A stretch of 47,111 nucleotides of DNA. Origin: Polyrhizophydium stewartii. Taxonomy: Eukaryota > Chytridiomycota > Chytridiomycetes > Rhizophydiales. Of this stretch, positions 1 to 11,699 are shown piece after piece. Below the pieces are notes generated by a model. It had not been told where the DNA came from. It made no database searches and saw only the letters and a program-made list of their open reading frames with translations. The stretch is taken from NCBI GenBank assembly GCA_027604665.1, contig JADGIZ010000017.1:1-47111 (forward strand), written 5' to 3'. A program made the position numbers and the translations under genes. The stretch's first letter is position 1, and the number at the start of each line of letters is the position of its first letter.

Positions 1-24
1 TGCGTGAGATCAACTTGAACGATC

Positions 25-165
25 GTTGCTAAAATGGTTTTCAAACCGACCGTGGCGCAAAGCCCGCTGTTTTGAAGGAAGCCCCAATCCCGGTTAGATC
101 ATACCAAGGTAGCAGTTATTTAGGATGGTGGGTGAATTATTAGCTGTTGCTAGTACTTAAGCTCT
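25..165 (+). pseudogene. rnl: LSU rRNA domain IV fragment, decayed
   Basis: The stretch follows the domain IV core of 23S-like rRNA in order. GGCGCAAAGCC (about 53-63) corresponds to the GCGCAAGCGAAGC segment, GAAGCCCC follows near 78, and AAGGTAGC at 106-113 corresponds to the universal CCTAAGGTAGCG block. A stretch after it resembles the segment that follows in rRNA. Bases that are invariant in working ribosomes around AAGGTAGC (TAACTATAAC before it, GAAATTCCTTGTC after it) are changed, so I read this as a fossil rather than a functional piece. Nothing next to it continues domain III or V. Compared by eye with E. coli 23S rRNA; an HMM alignment would settle it. Confidence 0.55.
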
Positions 166-2310
166 ATCAAATTATCTTCACGCGTAATTACATGAATTAC
201 CTGTTCTACTCCTATTTATTTAAAGGCTAGCCAATTTAATAATGCCCATTTATAAGTATGAGCCCGCTCCAATGGAGCGGGCTGTATATGGTCACCCTTG
301 GCAATTATTTAATCTATAGAATAGCAGCATTAAACCATTTATAAAATCATTGGACCTAATACATATAATCATAGCGAATTCAATAGCCGCTAAAGTACCG
401 GGTACCTCTCGACTTATTCATCGTAAACCATGTTAACACAACTCTTTTTAAAACTCTATCCCAGTTATGATTGAGCTAAAGTATGATTTATCCATTTTTA
501 GGCTTGTACTTTGAATACCTCATGACCCGAATTGACATACTTCTTGCTCTATTTATATAAGACTAAGTGATTAATAATACGGCCATTACCATAAGTGCTT
601 TCACTCATTAAATGAGTTGGTAATATTCCTATATACTGAATTGGGTAACCTATTCGCAATTAATTTGACCAATGTCTTAAGTGAAGCAGGATATACTAGA
701 AATTATACGTGTATAGCATATCTAACATTTTTGACAGATTCACCGCTAGCGGGGAATCGCCCCCCAGGGGGCCGATTCTAGATGATTAAGATAAATGATT
801 GATAATATAAAGCTATGTAGGGCATCTGATTTTATATAGATAAACTACGTATATGTATGCATAAAACTATGAAATTAATAATTAGGTACTTAAGGGAATC
901 AGAGTTTGAACTTAACTACTATTTAGCAGGCTCCCCGGAGCCCGCTCCATCCAGGGTGCGAGTGATCGGGGTAGGCCAACTACGTTGGCCCCTGAGTCGT
1001 GAAGCCGCTCCAGAGCGGCCAGGAACATGTTGTTCGCCGATTAGCGATTTTTTGTGTAGCGCAACCCATGCGGATTCGTCAGCGGCAAAGATAAAACATT
1101 CGTCGGACTATCCTAAGCCTAAATACATTGCTTTTTGAAAAAGTAAATAAAACTAACATTTGACATTCGCGCTACACAAAATCTCACCGCCGCACGAAAT
1201 CGCATATTATACCAAAAAGTCCTCCAAGCTATTAAACTTTGATCGATCTAAGATCGATTTAATAATTACGACTTAAAATTGAATCGGCAAGGAGCAATCG
1301 CGCTACACAAAAAGATTAGTCCAATGCCTAGGGTTATCAGGTTGGCTTAAACTTATTGCTTTTTTAAGTAGCCATAGATAAAAACTACAAGTCCTATTGA
1401 TTGATATAATGTTTAACTAGAATTGACTAAAAAAATCTGATGTACATTTGTAATAAATAGTTTCCTTATTTTAGACCAACATTAAAACATGTCGAAATCT
1501 TGCACTAGATTAAAAAACGACTAAGGAAGGATTATTAACTTTAATAGCATGCAAGTATCTAGGAATTAAATAGATCATCACCTATACGCTTAATTTTTAT
1601 ATTAAAGACTTTCTGATAATCCAGGTACAAGGCCTAAATGATTAAGAAAAACCTTACTATTATTAGTTTAACATAGTCTGATCTAGTTTATGCTCCTAGC
1701 ACGCTTTGAAGTTTTAGGCTTTAACCCCGAGGAAGCGACTGATAGTCGCCTCCGTCCTCTGGACCGGATTCTATATAAATAATTGCTTATGCTAATATTG
1801 AGTCTAATATGACAGGTGAAGGTTAGACTCTTTATATTACTGCAGCATAAATCTAAGATCAAGAGTTGATCCAATGAATATTCACAGTTGATGGCAATTT
1901 TGCAGTATGTTATTACAACCATCGCCTATCCATATCGAGGTGAATCGTGTCAGGGCAATTGTGTCCGGCCCCCCAATTCGCTACACCAAAGCCGCAGCCG
2001 CTACCGATGGCCGCGCGACCTAAAGCAATCGCGGCGATCGCAAAAGGACGCGGATCAGTATAATTTGCCTAGCCCCCGACCCTTGGGTACTCACTAGAAG
2101 CAAACCCGCTGGCTGGTCCACTCCGACCTATGGTGGGGCTGCATACGTTAGTCCGCCTACGTACCATTGCTGGACCCAGCTATGCGTAGTTATAAATATT
2201 GAGCCAAATCAGATCGGGAAAGACTAAAAATAAAGGTTTGAAGATAAGCAACCAAGACTTATATAGCAATTAAAGTAGCCAAAAGCAACTTAGGTTTTCT
2301 CTAAATATAT
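166..2310. other. Spacer without a supported gene
   Basis: About 2.1 kb with no gene I can support. It holds G+C-rich palindromes (near 735-780, 930-1020 and 1726-1768) and many small A+T palindromes. Two stretches repeat the motif CGCTACACAAA (1168-1180 and 1300-1312; it returns near 3622). The 93-residue frame at 857-1138 runs through hairpin DNA and matches nothing I know. Confidence 0.6.
1726..1768. repeat. Hairpin of the GCGACTGATAGTCGC family
   Basis: The palindrome GCGACTGATAGTCGC is enclosed by AGGA/TCCG arms and followed by CTGGACCGGATTCT. The same core and the same right flank recur at 19733-19776 and 20117-20153, and a variant lies near 21830. Shared flanks show that the repeated unit is longer than the stem itself, as expected of a mobile hairpin element. 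Confidence 0.7.
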
Positions 2311-2314
2311 ACAT

Positions 2315-2650
2315 TGGTACCATTCAAATAAGCCACCCAAATAAATCCGACTATAACTTTTACTATAATCTGACCTGTTGTAAAGTTTATAGCCTATATC
2401 AATCCTATACTTAGGATTTTAACAATATAAGCAATAATTTATAGGACAATCATATGATAAATCAATCCTATAGGAGTTCCAGCTGGTATAAAAGCAGCAG
2501 CTATACGAGTTTTATTCCTTAACCATTCATCTAGGCGATATTCCTACCATAGATTTGTACCCATCTTATACTTCCCATAAATACGATAGGTCTTTATACA
2601 ACTAGAGCTAAAGTAATGCTATTCAATTATATTAGCCTATTTATGTTAAG
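2315..2650 (-). pseudogene. atp6: atp6 fossil (ATP synthase subunit a, middle part)
   Basis: On the minus strand, one reading frame follows the intact atp6 of this same window over about 70 residues. PAGTPIGLI corresponds to PGGSPLGLI, then IIAYIVKILSIGLI to IIAYISRTISLGLR, then INFTTGQIIVKVIVGFIWVA to VNLITGKILTKVIVGFIWAG. Upstream, about 30 more codons match weakly the helix that contains GLIPYS. A UAA lies where the intact protein has the glutamate of VPLE, and the essential arginine of the SLGLRL segment is replaced, so the copy cannot be functional. It is far more diverged than a recent duplicate would be. Neighbouring DNA shows no atp8. Confidence 0.75.
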
Positions 2651-4980
2651 TACAAATAAAACCCTTATCAGAATCTAAGATTGTAAGATATTCAGATTAT
2701 TGAATGAGTACTAGGTCTTATAACTTACAAGCTATCTGTTAAATGTCTATTTCTGGAATAGAAGACTACAAGATGGAATATAAGTTTATTGAGAAAGCAT
2801 TGTCCAGGTCTAACATTAAATGCGGGGGGCGATATAAAATTAAAAATGAGATTGGAATAACTTAGCTGTAATATAATCTCACCTAGTGTTCTAGGTACCT
2901 ACCATATAGATTGGTCTCAAATATGTATGGTACTGTTGTTCTATCCAGCAGACTACAGTGAAAGGTCTAGCAACTAATCTAGTCCGCATTTATTTAATAT
3001 TTATTTTGACCTTTATAGTGCAATATTGCTTGTTGATGAAATAAACCTAGGGATAAAATAATTCCTGGTTAGGTACCTCATAGCTATTAACCATATAAGT
3101 ACAATCCTTATAAATTAATAGAGATAATGGGCCACTTATTTTAATAAAATAACCTAAAGTTGAAGTTATTAAATTCTCGCCAGAGGTAACGAAATTCCCC
3201 CCCCCGCCGCGGGGTGGTCTTTAGAAAGATTAAATTGCTTTAAACTTCACCGAAATATACCAAGTCTAATTAATTGATTAATCTCATCATATAAGGTTCT
3301 AGGCTACTTTCTGTGATACAGCCTAAATTACTAGCCAAATTTCTAATAAGGATACCGCCGCGACGGGGCCGTATTTTCAAATTATGTGTTAGAGCTTATG
3401 ATTGATTTGGTATATCCAATGCTGCAGCTATAGGGGCTCTTATATACAAAGGAGTGTGGATAATTTAGCATACCAACATCATATTTAACTAATCTAAGAT
3501 TAGTGTATTGACGTTCTAAGATAGTATAAAAATGGCATCCATATATATCGAAATATCACACTTATTTATATTAGATAAGATATAAACCTTTAACGGGTCT
3601 AAAATTCAGCAACGCAAATGGCGCTACACAAAACATTGCGTCAGGGTCGCTTTGATTATATACCGTCTTTTGATAGGAAGTAGCAAATGTATATGTAGTA
3701 CCTACGATTGTAGTTGAATATACAACAATATTTGTTAGGTAAAAGTAGCTGATCATCCAAGTACTTATCTAACTCATTATTTCTAAGTTGGAGCCTGCTT
3801 ATATTTTCTATAGTTTAGGAGTTAGCATCGATTAATATCAAGTAGTAGCACAATATATAAACCCATTACCTATATATAACTTTATTAATAAACTAGTCCT
3901 ATCATAATACGTTAGTGTTAACATAAATAATAGATCAATAAATCAATGACTTAGTACCTATTGGTCAATCAATATTCGCCTAATCCTTTATAATCACCAG
4001 GTTTATTCTTGTAAATCCAGTCTTTATAAAACTATTTAAAGAGTCCAAATAATCCTGACTAAGGACAGGTCAATAGTTATTACGAGCAATCTATGATTGC
4101 TTCTTTACTATTAAGTAATCTAAGGTTCTACCGTCTTTGAGGGAAAAACTTCAGTGGAGAGCCCGCAGGTGCATTAAGCCTAGGGATCGTAACGGATAGG
4201 AAATATACATTTAATGTAATGACTGAAGGCCGGACAAGAGCGGCCGGGAAGGAGTGGAATGACATAATAATAAGAACCTATATATATAGGGATAGTGGAC
4301 ATAAAACCAAAGCATTAGACGGGATTAGTTTTGAATTAATCGACCTAGTCGATCTGATTGCCTAGATGAAATCTAAGGATAAATCATTAATGATAATCTA
4401 CGTTCAACAGCTCAAATAATTAGTATTGCCCATCATACAGTCTAGGCTGCGATCTTAAATTAGTTCAATAGGATTGGCACCCGTTATCTAATTAGTGTAT
4501 AATACATATTTTAATGTAACAGTGCGTTTAAAGGGGAAAACTTTAATTAACTATATTGCATTAAGAAGCTCAATGAGCTAAACATAGACGCTACTTTCTA
4601 TCCTTCATGGTGATCTTCAATTGAAGATAAGCCCCGCTACTGATTTGGGATCATCCATAATTGATCAATCTTTTATTTGATTGCTCACCAATTGCCTATT
4701 AAATTGTTTATTCATAATGACGGTTCAACTAAGTACACCAAGGGTGATTCATCACTGCATGCTATTAAACCAGTCGATCTTTAAAGATCGATTACTACAT
4801 TCGATTATTACAGCTAGTACTCGATCGTAGATCGATAAGGTCCTACTTATAATTAGTCATACTCACTAATGGTTAAAATATACTGTTAATTAAAAATAGA
4901 TGTCGTAATATTATACTAGGATCTTATTTCTGCCCTCTTAACCATAGGTCTAACTAATCGATCAGGATGATCGACTGATT
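2651..4980. other. Spacer without a supported gene
   Basis: A+T-rich DNA with scattered palindromes (3195-3225, 4155-4170, 4225-4245 and several GATCGTAGATC-type ones near 4790-4840). The minus-strand 61-codon frame at 3571-3756 has the look of a membrane or exposed segment, but I recognise nothing in it. Other decayed genes may be present below the level I can see by eye. Confidence 0.5.
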
Positions 4981-4989
4981 TGGTTAACT

Positions 4990-5030
4990 CGTAAGGACAT
5001 CGCTTGGCGCGAGCTGACGCGCCGCCCGAT
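4990..5030. repeat. Long nested hairpin of the TCGGACGG family
   Basis: GTAAGGAC...GCCGCCCGAT forms an outer stem. Inside it GGCGCGAGCTGACGCGCC forms a second stem. The minimal form of the family is ATCGGACGGAGTCCTTAC (for example at 16181 and 17498). The longer form is what results when another hairpin lies in its loop. Confidence 0.75.
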
Positions 5031-5940
5031 TACCTGTGGATTACCCTATCTCTTGGACTGGAGGGTTGAATAGATAACTTCTCAAGTGAATTATGACCTT
5101 TGATATACCTTAAGCTTCTCAACAATCTATGGGATTGTGTCCAGAGTTTTGGAAAACTAATTAGGAAAATGGAATAACTGATTATTGACATTAGGGGTTC
5201 TGAAGTTAGTGTTTCATCTATCCTCTGGAAATTCTCAATAGAACTAGGTGCTTCAGACTGCCATTCAACTCTTAGTTTAATTATTTCTTCAATTGATGTC
5301 ATTCCTTGGTAAAATAACTAGAGCAAATACTAAATGAGAAAGAAAGGTTAATATAGAATCGAAGGGGGCCATTTTAATAAGTTGTTCACGGATATAGCCC
5401 CCTTTGGTTAATCTCCTTCATTATTTAGTTATCCTACTTAATAATAATTCTACTACTTACTGTAATAATAAGCCCCTTAAAGGGGCGGGCGCGTGGAAGC
5501 GCCCTAATAATTTTAATAACTCTTACGCATTCCTACAGTCTCTAAATGAAAATCGGATCCTAAAGGATCCTTAATGGATTTATCCGTAGGTTGCCTTATT
5601 TATAGCTGACAACTCAAAGTTGATTACTTATTACTTTTTGAATACTGAGTTAATCCCAATTGTATAAGTAATTAGTTAATTTGAATGGGTTGAGATCAAA
5701 TAGAAAAAGGGTGAGTCAAATAGGTGTATATACTACATTGGAATCGCGAAGCCGTTTCAGAGTTATTGAATAACTTCATGATAAATTATCAGATACACTA
5801 CACATAGGCGCACCTTCAGTGCTTATAAAGATCAAAATAACAAAAGCAGATCTCAATAAGTAAGACCAACCTAGCCGCTTTGCGGCGTTACACGAGGTTG
5901 GTGATCAATGTTGAGGAAGGTCGCGACGCTCACTTCTCAC
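5031..5940. other. Spacer with an unassigned minus-strand frame
   Basis: An open frame of 90 codons (5030-5302, minus) has a moderately hydrophobic middle but no motif I recognise, and its end overlaps a hairpin element. I do not call it a gene. G+C hairpins lie at 5470-5505 and 5870-5895. The remainder is A+T-rich. Confidence 0.5.
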
Positions 5941-5949
5941 GTCATTTCA

Positions 5950-6270
5950 CTTCGTTTTCACTCCGAGCCTAAGCTCGCCTCTGCTATAGTCGACTTGAAT
6001 CTGACCAATTCTACAATTGCTATTATCATACATTCTTAGTTCTCTCGTACTTAGGTATATAATCTAGATGATCGATCAGAGATAGCTGTAAGGCTATTTC
6101 GAAAGTACCTGAACCCCCTGAATTAGGTATAACAGATCCTCATTGTATTGATGCTCTTATTATTTCCGTTAACTTAGTTGAACTCTCAGTTTACCAGTTG
6201 TACTAGGATTCTCTACCTTTGACATTAGCCAATTACCTAAGTTCATTATTAAGCATATTCTAATCTGCTT
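5950..6270 (-). pseudogene. rnl: LSU rRNA domain V-VI fragment with sarcin-ricin loop
   Basis: On the minus strand, AGTACGAGAGAAC (near 6040-6053) is the sarcin-ricin loop, one base off the universal AGTACGAGAGGACC. The preceding ~130 bases align loosely to the end of domain V: a block like CAGCTATCTCTG for the TCCCTATCTGCCG segment, and CAGGGGGTTCAGGTACTTTCG for CTGGGGCTGAAGTAGGTCCCAAGG. The downstream part matches the GGTGTTCGGGTTGTCA strand weakly. The peptidyl-transferase loop itself (GGATAACAGGCTGAT) is not recognisable. The sarcin-ricin loop is kept better than its surroundings, so a separately encoded rRNA piece is possible but less likely than a fossil. Confidence 0.55.
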
Positions 6271-6511
6271 TAAATGAGTCAGACCTATAACTCAAAGCTA
6301 ATCAATAAGCCAAATGCGAAAACCCCGTACAAGTGTAATGGTTTGTGAAAAGCGTGTGGACAATTTATTTCCTCCTTTAGCTTTATCTGCATACTCTCCC
6401 TATTTTAGTTCATCCCCCTCGATTAATCGAGGGTCACTCCCCTTCAAATATAAATAATCTACATGGATAAAGGAGTTAAGCAAGTATGTATAACAAAATC
6501 AGAATTGATCC

Positions 6512-6680
6512 GCGTCAGCCGCCTCCTCACGGACCCGGAGCGGCTCCGCCGCGGCAAGGGGGCGGGCCGGAGCGACCGGAGCCTTGTAAAGGCTCCTACT
6601 AGCACCAGCGAGGCCTAGAAGGGCCCCCGGATCTCTTAAGAGATCCGGGTGGAGGCTAGTCGCGACCGCCGCTCCAAATA
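6512..6680. repeat. Compound G+C-rich multi-hairpin element
   Basis: Several perfect stems stand in series: CGGAGCGGCTCCG, GGAGCCTTGTAAAGGCTCC and CCCGGATCTCTTAAGAGATCCGGG, framed by CGGACCC and GCGACCGCCGCTCC. The same modules recur in other combinations at 21988-22262 and 38440-38575. The minus-strand reading frame across it is a by-product of the G+C-rich stems. Confidence 0.85.
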
Positions 6681-7600
6681 TTGATGAACCTTTGAATGAG
6701 AAATAGAAAATAAACAAACTACTACAGCTAATGATTCTCAAGCAGATGTGCTCAAATATTTCAGATTAGTTAAGTTCAATTACCATTTAGTTAAGAATCC
6801 ACCTAGAGTGCTATTGGAGTAATTACAATAATAATGGGAGCGACTGGAGTAAAACGGCTATAGAGAGGAAGAATAGGTAAAATAGAAGGTACTAAAGGAA
6901 AGGTTAGTTTATATTCAACAAGAGAGCTAAAAGATTAGAAATGATCAATAAAGTCAGAATCAATAGTTAGACCAGGTTCAATAGAACTAAGAGAAATAGA
7001 ATTAATAGAAGCTGGTCGCTCATTTCTAATCGATCTACGATCGATCGTTCCTAAGATAGAGGGGCTCAAAGTAAGTAGGAGTAATGGAGCCAATTATTTG
7101 ACACAGGTAGCGGATAAAGATGAACTTGAACCTGTACAGCAGAGTGTTAAGCTTTTAGGCGTAGCTATTCTTAATAAATTAGACAAGAATATTTAAGTAA
7201 CCAACTATGATACCTAGGTCGCAGGATCAAAGTAAGCCTAACGATGAAGCGAAAATGACTTGTAGATTTCTAAAACTTGACGAATGTCCTTTATCTGTTA
7301 GAGCAAAAAAACCTAAAAGTTATTCAATTAGTATTGTTGCTCTCGAGGTGTCACAAAGGGAAAAACTGGTAGCGTCTGTTAGAAGCAGTCTCAAGAACCT
7401 TATTCTTAAGCTGGCTGCGAACTCCTCCAAATTCTTACAATAACAAGTAGTCACTTTACATTAGGAGGATAAAGCATAACCCCTGGTTATTACCAAGCAT
7501 CTTATTTTCCTAGTCCAACTCTGATTGGAGCCACGGCGCAATTTATTAACTATCCTTACTTAGTTTTATTAATGGTAGTAAAATGTAGAGTTCTCCCTAT
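6681..7600. other. Spacer with two unassigned frames
   Basis: A minus-strand frame at about 6790-7100 reads as a Ser/Pro/Ile/Leu-rich stretch interrupted by a UAA. A plus-strand 78-codon frame lies at 7207-7443, open from ATG to UAA, basic and Ser/Lys-rich. Neither shows a motif I can name. The second has G+C content unlike the three intact genes. Confidence 0.45.
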
Positions 7601-7604
7601 TGAA

Positions 7605-7725
7605 TAGAGTTACCGGGTGGTTCCGAGAATATTCGTTAATAGTAATTTCATTTAATAGGGTTAATGTTAGAATCTTCTCATTGTAAAACAGAGAGTGCAA
7701 ATCCAGCTGAGGATCTTAGTTAATT
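7605..7725 (+). pseudogene. Possible tRNA-Tyr-like remnant, copy A
   Basis: CCGGGTGGTTCCGAGA resembles the 5' half of fungal mitochondrial tRNA-Tyr (GGGTTCCCGAG). About 70 bases later, TTGTAAAACAGAGAG could be an anticodon arm with GUA. A copy with the same two blocks in the same order lies at 46965-47085, otherwise strongly diverged. No acceptor stem or T arm can be built, so this is at best a remnant. It may instead be an unrelated repeat. Confidence 0.25.
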
Positions 7726-9500
7726 AGCGATAAAGAGGAACTAGAGATACTCTTGAAAACTAGAACTAAAGGATGGCTGGCCCCCTAAAGGAAATGAAGT
7801 AGTTATTGATATCTTGCGTTCTAAGGTGACTATGGAATTTCCTAGGGGGACACGCCCAATAAGATGACAAATCTACAATCGAGTGGGTCAACTGAAGCGC
7901 GTGACGCGGTCTATTTGTTAATTAATGATAGAAAGTTGAAGAAGTACCATCAAATTAGTCTCTAGTGATGATCGTCAGATCGTGGTTTATAAAAAGTAAT
8001 TAATCCAGAGGCTATTCATATAAAGCTACCATAGAAACTCGACTCTTCCGCCATACAAGGGGTTTAGCTGAGACAGTAAGCAAGCGATCTCTGACCGTTT
8101 CTCAAATTGATTCCATTATTATAAGCTGAGCAATCGTAGATTGCTTCTATTATATGCTTGTGTTTATAGGGTTATCAAATGGCTGCCATTTTGGAATAAT
8201 CCAGTCATGAGGACGGATAAGCCCCTCACGGGCCTAATCCTTTAGCCGCAGTAGGCAGGTGTAAGCTTACACTTATTTGGCAAGTTAATTGGTCTGGGCA
8301 CCTCAGGTGTTTATTGTAGCCCTAATATGTATTAGTCTATTCAACCTCAGTAGCATCTTAAGGGTAAATTCTAATAATTAAGGTAAGAGAGACATTAAAA
8401 ATAATCAGCTGGACTTAGAATTGAAGGTTAGATTTTGTAAAGTCCTGCCTGCAAAAGTGTAGTCATTTCTAGTAAGCCTGCTTTGGCAATCATCAAAATG
8501 CTCTTGATCATTCACGATATTCGATCGTTGTAGCTCCCCTTCATTACAAGGTGTCTCTTAAGTTGAAGTAAATATTCAGCTTGCCTACATACTTCAAAAT
8601 CAAAAATCAAACCAAGCTCATGATCCTGTATCAGATCCAATTCCTAATATGAGGAGCCTATATAAAGGGTTATGGTTTGAGGTTATTTATATAGTTCTAG
8701 ATGAGTCAGACTAGAAAAATGACGGAATTATTATGATAGTAACCTAAGAGTTCGAGAGTAACGGAGGGCGACTCGTAGAGGCGGGGATTCGTTTACCCGA
8801 ATCTCTAATTATTTATGTTACATCTAATTTAGCCACCCCCTCTATTCCATATATAATGAAGTATGTCGAACAAAGATATGAGAAGTAGTAAATTCGTTAG
8901 GACGTCGCTTAGTGCGAGCTAACGCGCCGTCCGATTTGATCACCAATAATCTAAAGAGGTAACACATCTCTAATAACCCCATTTTGCAATCACGGAGGTG
9001 TCCTCACGGCCGAATGAATCTTTGTATATTCTAATTTTATCACATCAACTAATTATAGGCTAGATTTTTCATCTCCTATCTACAGCTAGACCCTTTTAAC
9101 ATCAATAGATAGCATACATAATTACGTCCATCTATCTAATCAGCATTAGTTCAGCGAGGAAGCCTTCCATTAATTAGTGCGTTACGCTGAATTCTATTTA
9201 TAGCTACTAATTTTATTGACTAAGCATGAATCTTTGAAATCAATTCAAATTAGTTAAATTAAGTTAATAGATAAGTCTATAGGTTAACCATCTGATTTAT
9301 ATAACTAAAATAAATATGAGCCTTTAGCTTTGGGTTACTTTTAGAAATCTAAATATTACAGTTTCTTTAGATGACGGTGTAGATTTGATCATTCTGTTAC
9401 CTCTCAGAAATGACGAGGTGCTTCATCATTTGATCGCTTAACATCTCATTATCGAGGTTCCGGCGCCCATCGCTACCTCCACGATTCAATAATATAATAA
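7726..9500. other. Spacer without a supported gene
   Basis: Mixed A+T-rich DNA. Palindromes sit near 8130-8150 (GCAATCGTAGATTGC), 8225-8265 and 8760-8800. A short AGAGTAACGGAGG near 8755-8775 resembles a conserved LSU rRNA segment, but it is too short to call. Confidence 0.5.
8895..8935. repeat. Long nested hairpin of the TCGGACGG family
   Basis: CGTTAGGACGTCGC and GCGCCGTCCGAT form the outer arms around TTAGTGCGAGCTAACG. It is nearly the exact reverse complement of the element at 20754-20795, so the same element sits in both orientations. Confidence 0.8.
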
Positions 9501-9504
9501 TTCT

Positions 9505-9850
9505 ACTTGTAATGGTTAGTTTCAGCTTTAATCCCATCACCAAAAGCAGCAATCCGAGACAGATGTCACTACAAAACTTACTATACGAGTGTCATTATCT
9601 ATGATTGTTAAGGGTGGATCATAAGTTTCTCCTGGACTAAATGAAACACCTGATCCTAATTATTAGTAAAAGCGATATCTCCGCAATCGCTGCGATTGCA
9701 TATAAATAATTTCAACTTCAAAAGTCGTAGTAGTTCTAACAATAGGGCCGATCTATTCATAAGCCTCCATTGAAGCTATTACCTATAACCTAATAAGAGC
9801 TTAATCATGTTACATTGAATGAACTTGTTCTAATAAGGCATATGCCATTA
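9505..9850 (-). pseudogene. cox2: cox2 fossil (cytochrome oxidase subunit 2, middle part)
   Basis: Reading the minus strand from 9850 down, ALLEQVHSM followed by HD.ALIRL corresponds to LLYSMDEVIDPALTIK, VIASMEAYE to the VIGHQWYWSYEY segment, FEVEIIYM to IEFDSYM, LTIIDNDTRIVSFVVTSVSD to [11 protein letters not shown]...ITSADVIH, and GDGIKAETNH to SLGIKVDAIPGRLNQ. UAA codons interrupt it, the HQWYW aromatic patch is lost, and the frame shifts at least once. A hairpin (GCAATCGCAGCGATTGC) is inserted near 9684-9702. The order of five blocks along the strand makes chance unlikely. Other cox2 pieces are at 36578, 32885 and 23210. Confidence 0.7.
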
Positions 9851-10224
9851 AGGTTTATTTACCATAATCAAGAAGGTCCTTCACAAGTAACTATAAAAGT
9901 TGTTAGAATAGCTTATTCAGGATTTGGAGCGACTCCGTCGCGGATTTAGACTAATTCCCACCAACTTCGGGGTTCCACAAATCAAAGAGCGACTCCGTAG
10001 CAGATTTATTAAACTCTTCTAATCATTTTGGAAAATCTCATAGCCATATTCAAGGAGGGTAACTCTTCCAGCTTGAATAATTAATTCTTTATTTCCTTAG
10101 CCCTTTCCATATAAAGATCTAATAGGATTTAAAGGGCTCCCATTAAGTTAGATGAATAGTTTAACAGATTATCATATAAATAGCTAAAACTGTAGTCAAA
10201 ATAAGGTGTAGAAAGAAGAACGAA

Positions 10225-10310
10225 AGAGGTGTGCCAAAATGGAGACCAAGTTATGTTGAAGCAACCGGTTTAGGAGGTAAACCAGAGAAAAAGGACAACC
10301 TGTTCAACAC
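10225..10310 (+). pseudogene. rnl: Possible LSU rRNA domain II fragment
   Basis: ATGGAGACCAAGTTATGTTGAA resembles the TGGAGGACCGAACC...ATGTTGAAAA segment of domain II, and the following bases keep the rough spacing to the GGAGATAGCTGG region without its key bases. Weak on its own; given because other LSU fragments occur in this window. Confidence 0.3.
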
Positions 10311-10649
10311 CGCAACGGGGTTCAGGTGGGTCAGGGGGCATCGGTATAGCAACTAATCAGAAACTTACTTAAGCGTAATCAGGTTTCTCTTTTAATATAC
10401 CTCCAATCCTTTAGCATTTAATCCTAAACGATTACTTGACTTACTCTGTTAAGAAATTTCCTTAAAATAAATATATTTAACAACTTATATAGAGGTAGCT
10501 ATGGAACCAGCCGCTAGGAGTCGCTCCAATTGTAACAATAGATCAATTGAGTTCTAGCCAGAGGATCGGCCCCATGGGGGCGACCCCATCTTCGATGGGG
10601 TTCTAGTTTGGAATTATAAGTTAGATCAATTACATCGTTCCATTTTTAG

Positions 10650-11040
10650 ATGTTTCGTACCACCATTCATTGTTTCAGTTAGCAAAGCTGACTGGTACTG
10701 TTCATAATCTAATGATTCAGCTTCAATATAAGCTCCGATGTTTTATGGGTTCATTTTCTCTTCTATTGAATAAGTATAATCGATCGTAGATCGATCTCTA
10801 ATTTGTGCTTAGATAAAGTAAGGTCAAATATGATAACCTTATCTAGCCATTAGGGGAATCACTCAATTGAAGTGGTTATACTTATTGTAACCTTTAAGCA
10901 TATACATCCGTTACCTAGGATGTTAATCATTTATTTACTCTAAACTATTAATGGTTATTACCTCTTGGATTCTATAAATACCCAGGAATTAATTGATCCT
11001 TTGAATCTTTCACCACCATAAACCTTTAGCTTAGAATAGT
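10650..11040 (-). pseudogene. nad1: nad1 fossil (complex I subunit 1)
   Basis: Two blocks on the minus strand match the intact nad1 of this window in the right order. Near 11034, LS.RFMVV then GYLLNP corresponds to LAERKVMGS...GYLGFLQP. Near 10765-10700, EKMNP.NIGAYIEAESLDYE corresponds to FESNRAPADLPEAESELV, the best conserved loop of the subunit. About 220 bases separate the blocks where the intact gene has about 450, so the middle is largely deleted. UAA codons interrupt both blocks. It is an old paralogue, not a recent copy. Confidence 0.6.
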
Positions 11041-11063
11041 GTTAAACAAGTAAAATATCAGCT

Positions 11064-11175
11064 TAATAAACTTCACTTCACCCTATTGACAAGTGTTGGT
11101 CTTAACTTGTTACAAATTGTCTAATTCTTAGCAATTCACTGGTGTAGAACCTTGAGCCATTAGAAAGCCTATCGA
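11064..11175 (+). pseudogene. cob: cob fossil (cytochrome b, N-terminal helix A)
   Basis: The frame reads NKLHFTLLTSVGLNLLQIV, a UAA, then FLAIHWC. This follows the start of cytochrome b, [30 protein letters not shown], residue for residue over the hydrophobic core with one small deletion. After HWC no clear haem-ligand region can be followed. A second, differently decayed version of the same part lies at 25110-25365, so at least two cob copies contributed to the window. Confidence 0.6.
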
Positions 11176-11695
11176 TACGGTATTAGACTCTAATAATTAT
11201 TCTCTTAGATTATTAAAAGATTAATAATACATCATCTAAAGATGATCATCGATCTATTCCACAATCTTCGATTGTTTAAGCTTATAATGAAAACAACAAG
11301 CGGGACTAGTTGAACAAATCAAATGCAAAATAAGTGATCATGTGAATGCTTATAAACCCATTTAATATTTAGTAATAACTGTAAGATCTCTATTAGGTTG
11401 AAGTGCAGTTATTTATTAGTTGCATCACAACCAAATCTCAACAGCGGCGGATGTCGCGGCCAAGATAAGCTAGAATTGAAAAGTCTGTGTATTTAATCTT
11501 CGTGTCAAATTGGATTGACCTACATCTAAATTCTTATGAAGAATGAAATCGACCCGGCTTCAATGACATATTTCAGGTCAAACCGCGAAGCCGCTCCAAC
11601 TCATTAAGTTCTTGGTAACTTGAGCAGCCTGAGCTGACGCCGTTTACTTCGTGTAAACAGAGCTGCCTCAATTCTTTCAGCTACTAAACGTACAC
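11176..11695. other. Spacer without a supported gene
   Basis: A+T-rich sequence with small palindromes (ATCTAAAGATGAT near 11232, GATGATCATCGATC near 11243) and a G+C patch at 11445-11465. No gene or fragment recognised. Confidence 0.5.
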
Positions 11696-11699
11696 CTTA

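Noticed and set aside
857..1138. 93-codon frame on the plus strand
   Set aside because: It crosses G+C hairpins (GAGCCCGCTCC, CCGCTCCAGAGCGGCC) and encodes a low-complexity Pro/Ser/Arg product; no motif.
5030..5302. 90-codon minus-strand frame
   Set aside because: No recognisable motif, ends at a hairpin element, and codon use is less A+T-rich than in atp6 or nad1.
6499..6741. Frames over G+C hairpin elements (also 17783-18019, 21402-21641, 22005-22190, 38340-38672, 39130-39336, 46424-46618)
   Set aside because: They exist only because G+C-rich stems lack stop codons; products are Arg/Pro/Ala/Gly-rich.
7207..7443. 78-codon plus-strand frame
   Set aside because: Open from ATG to UAA, but the product is a Lys/Ser-rich chain without similarity I can name, and there is no signal for a gene around it.
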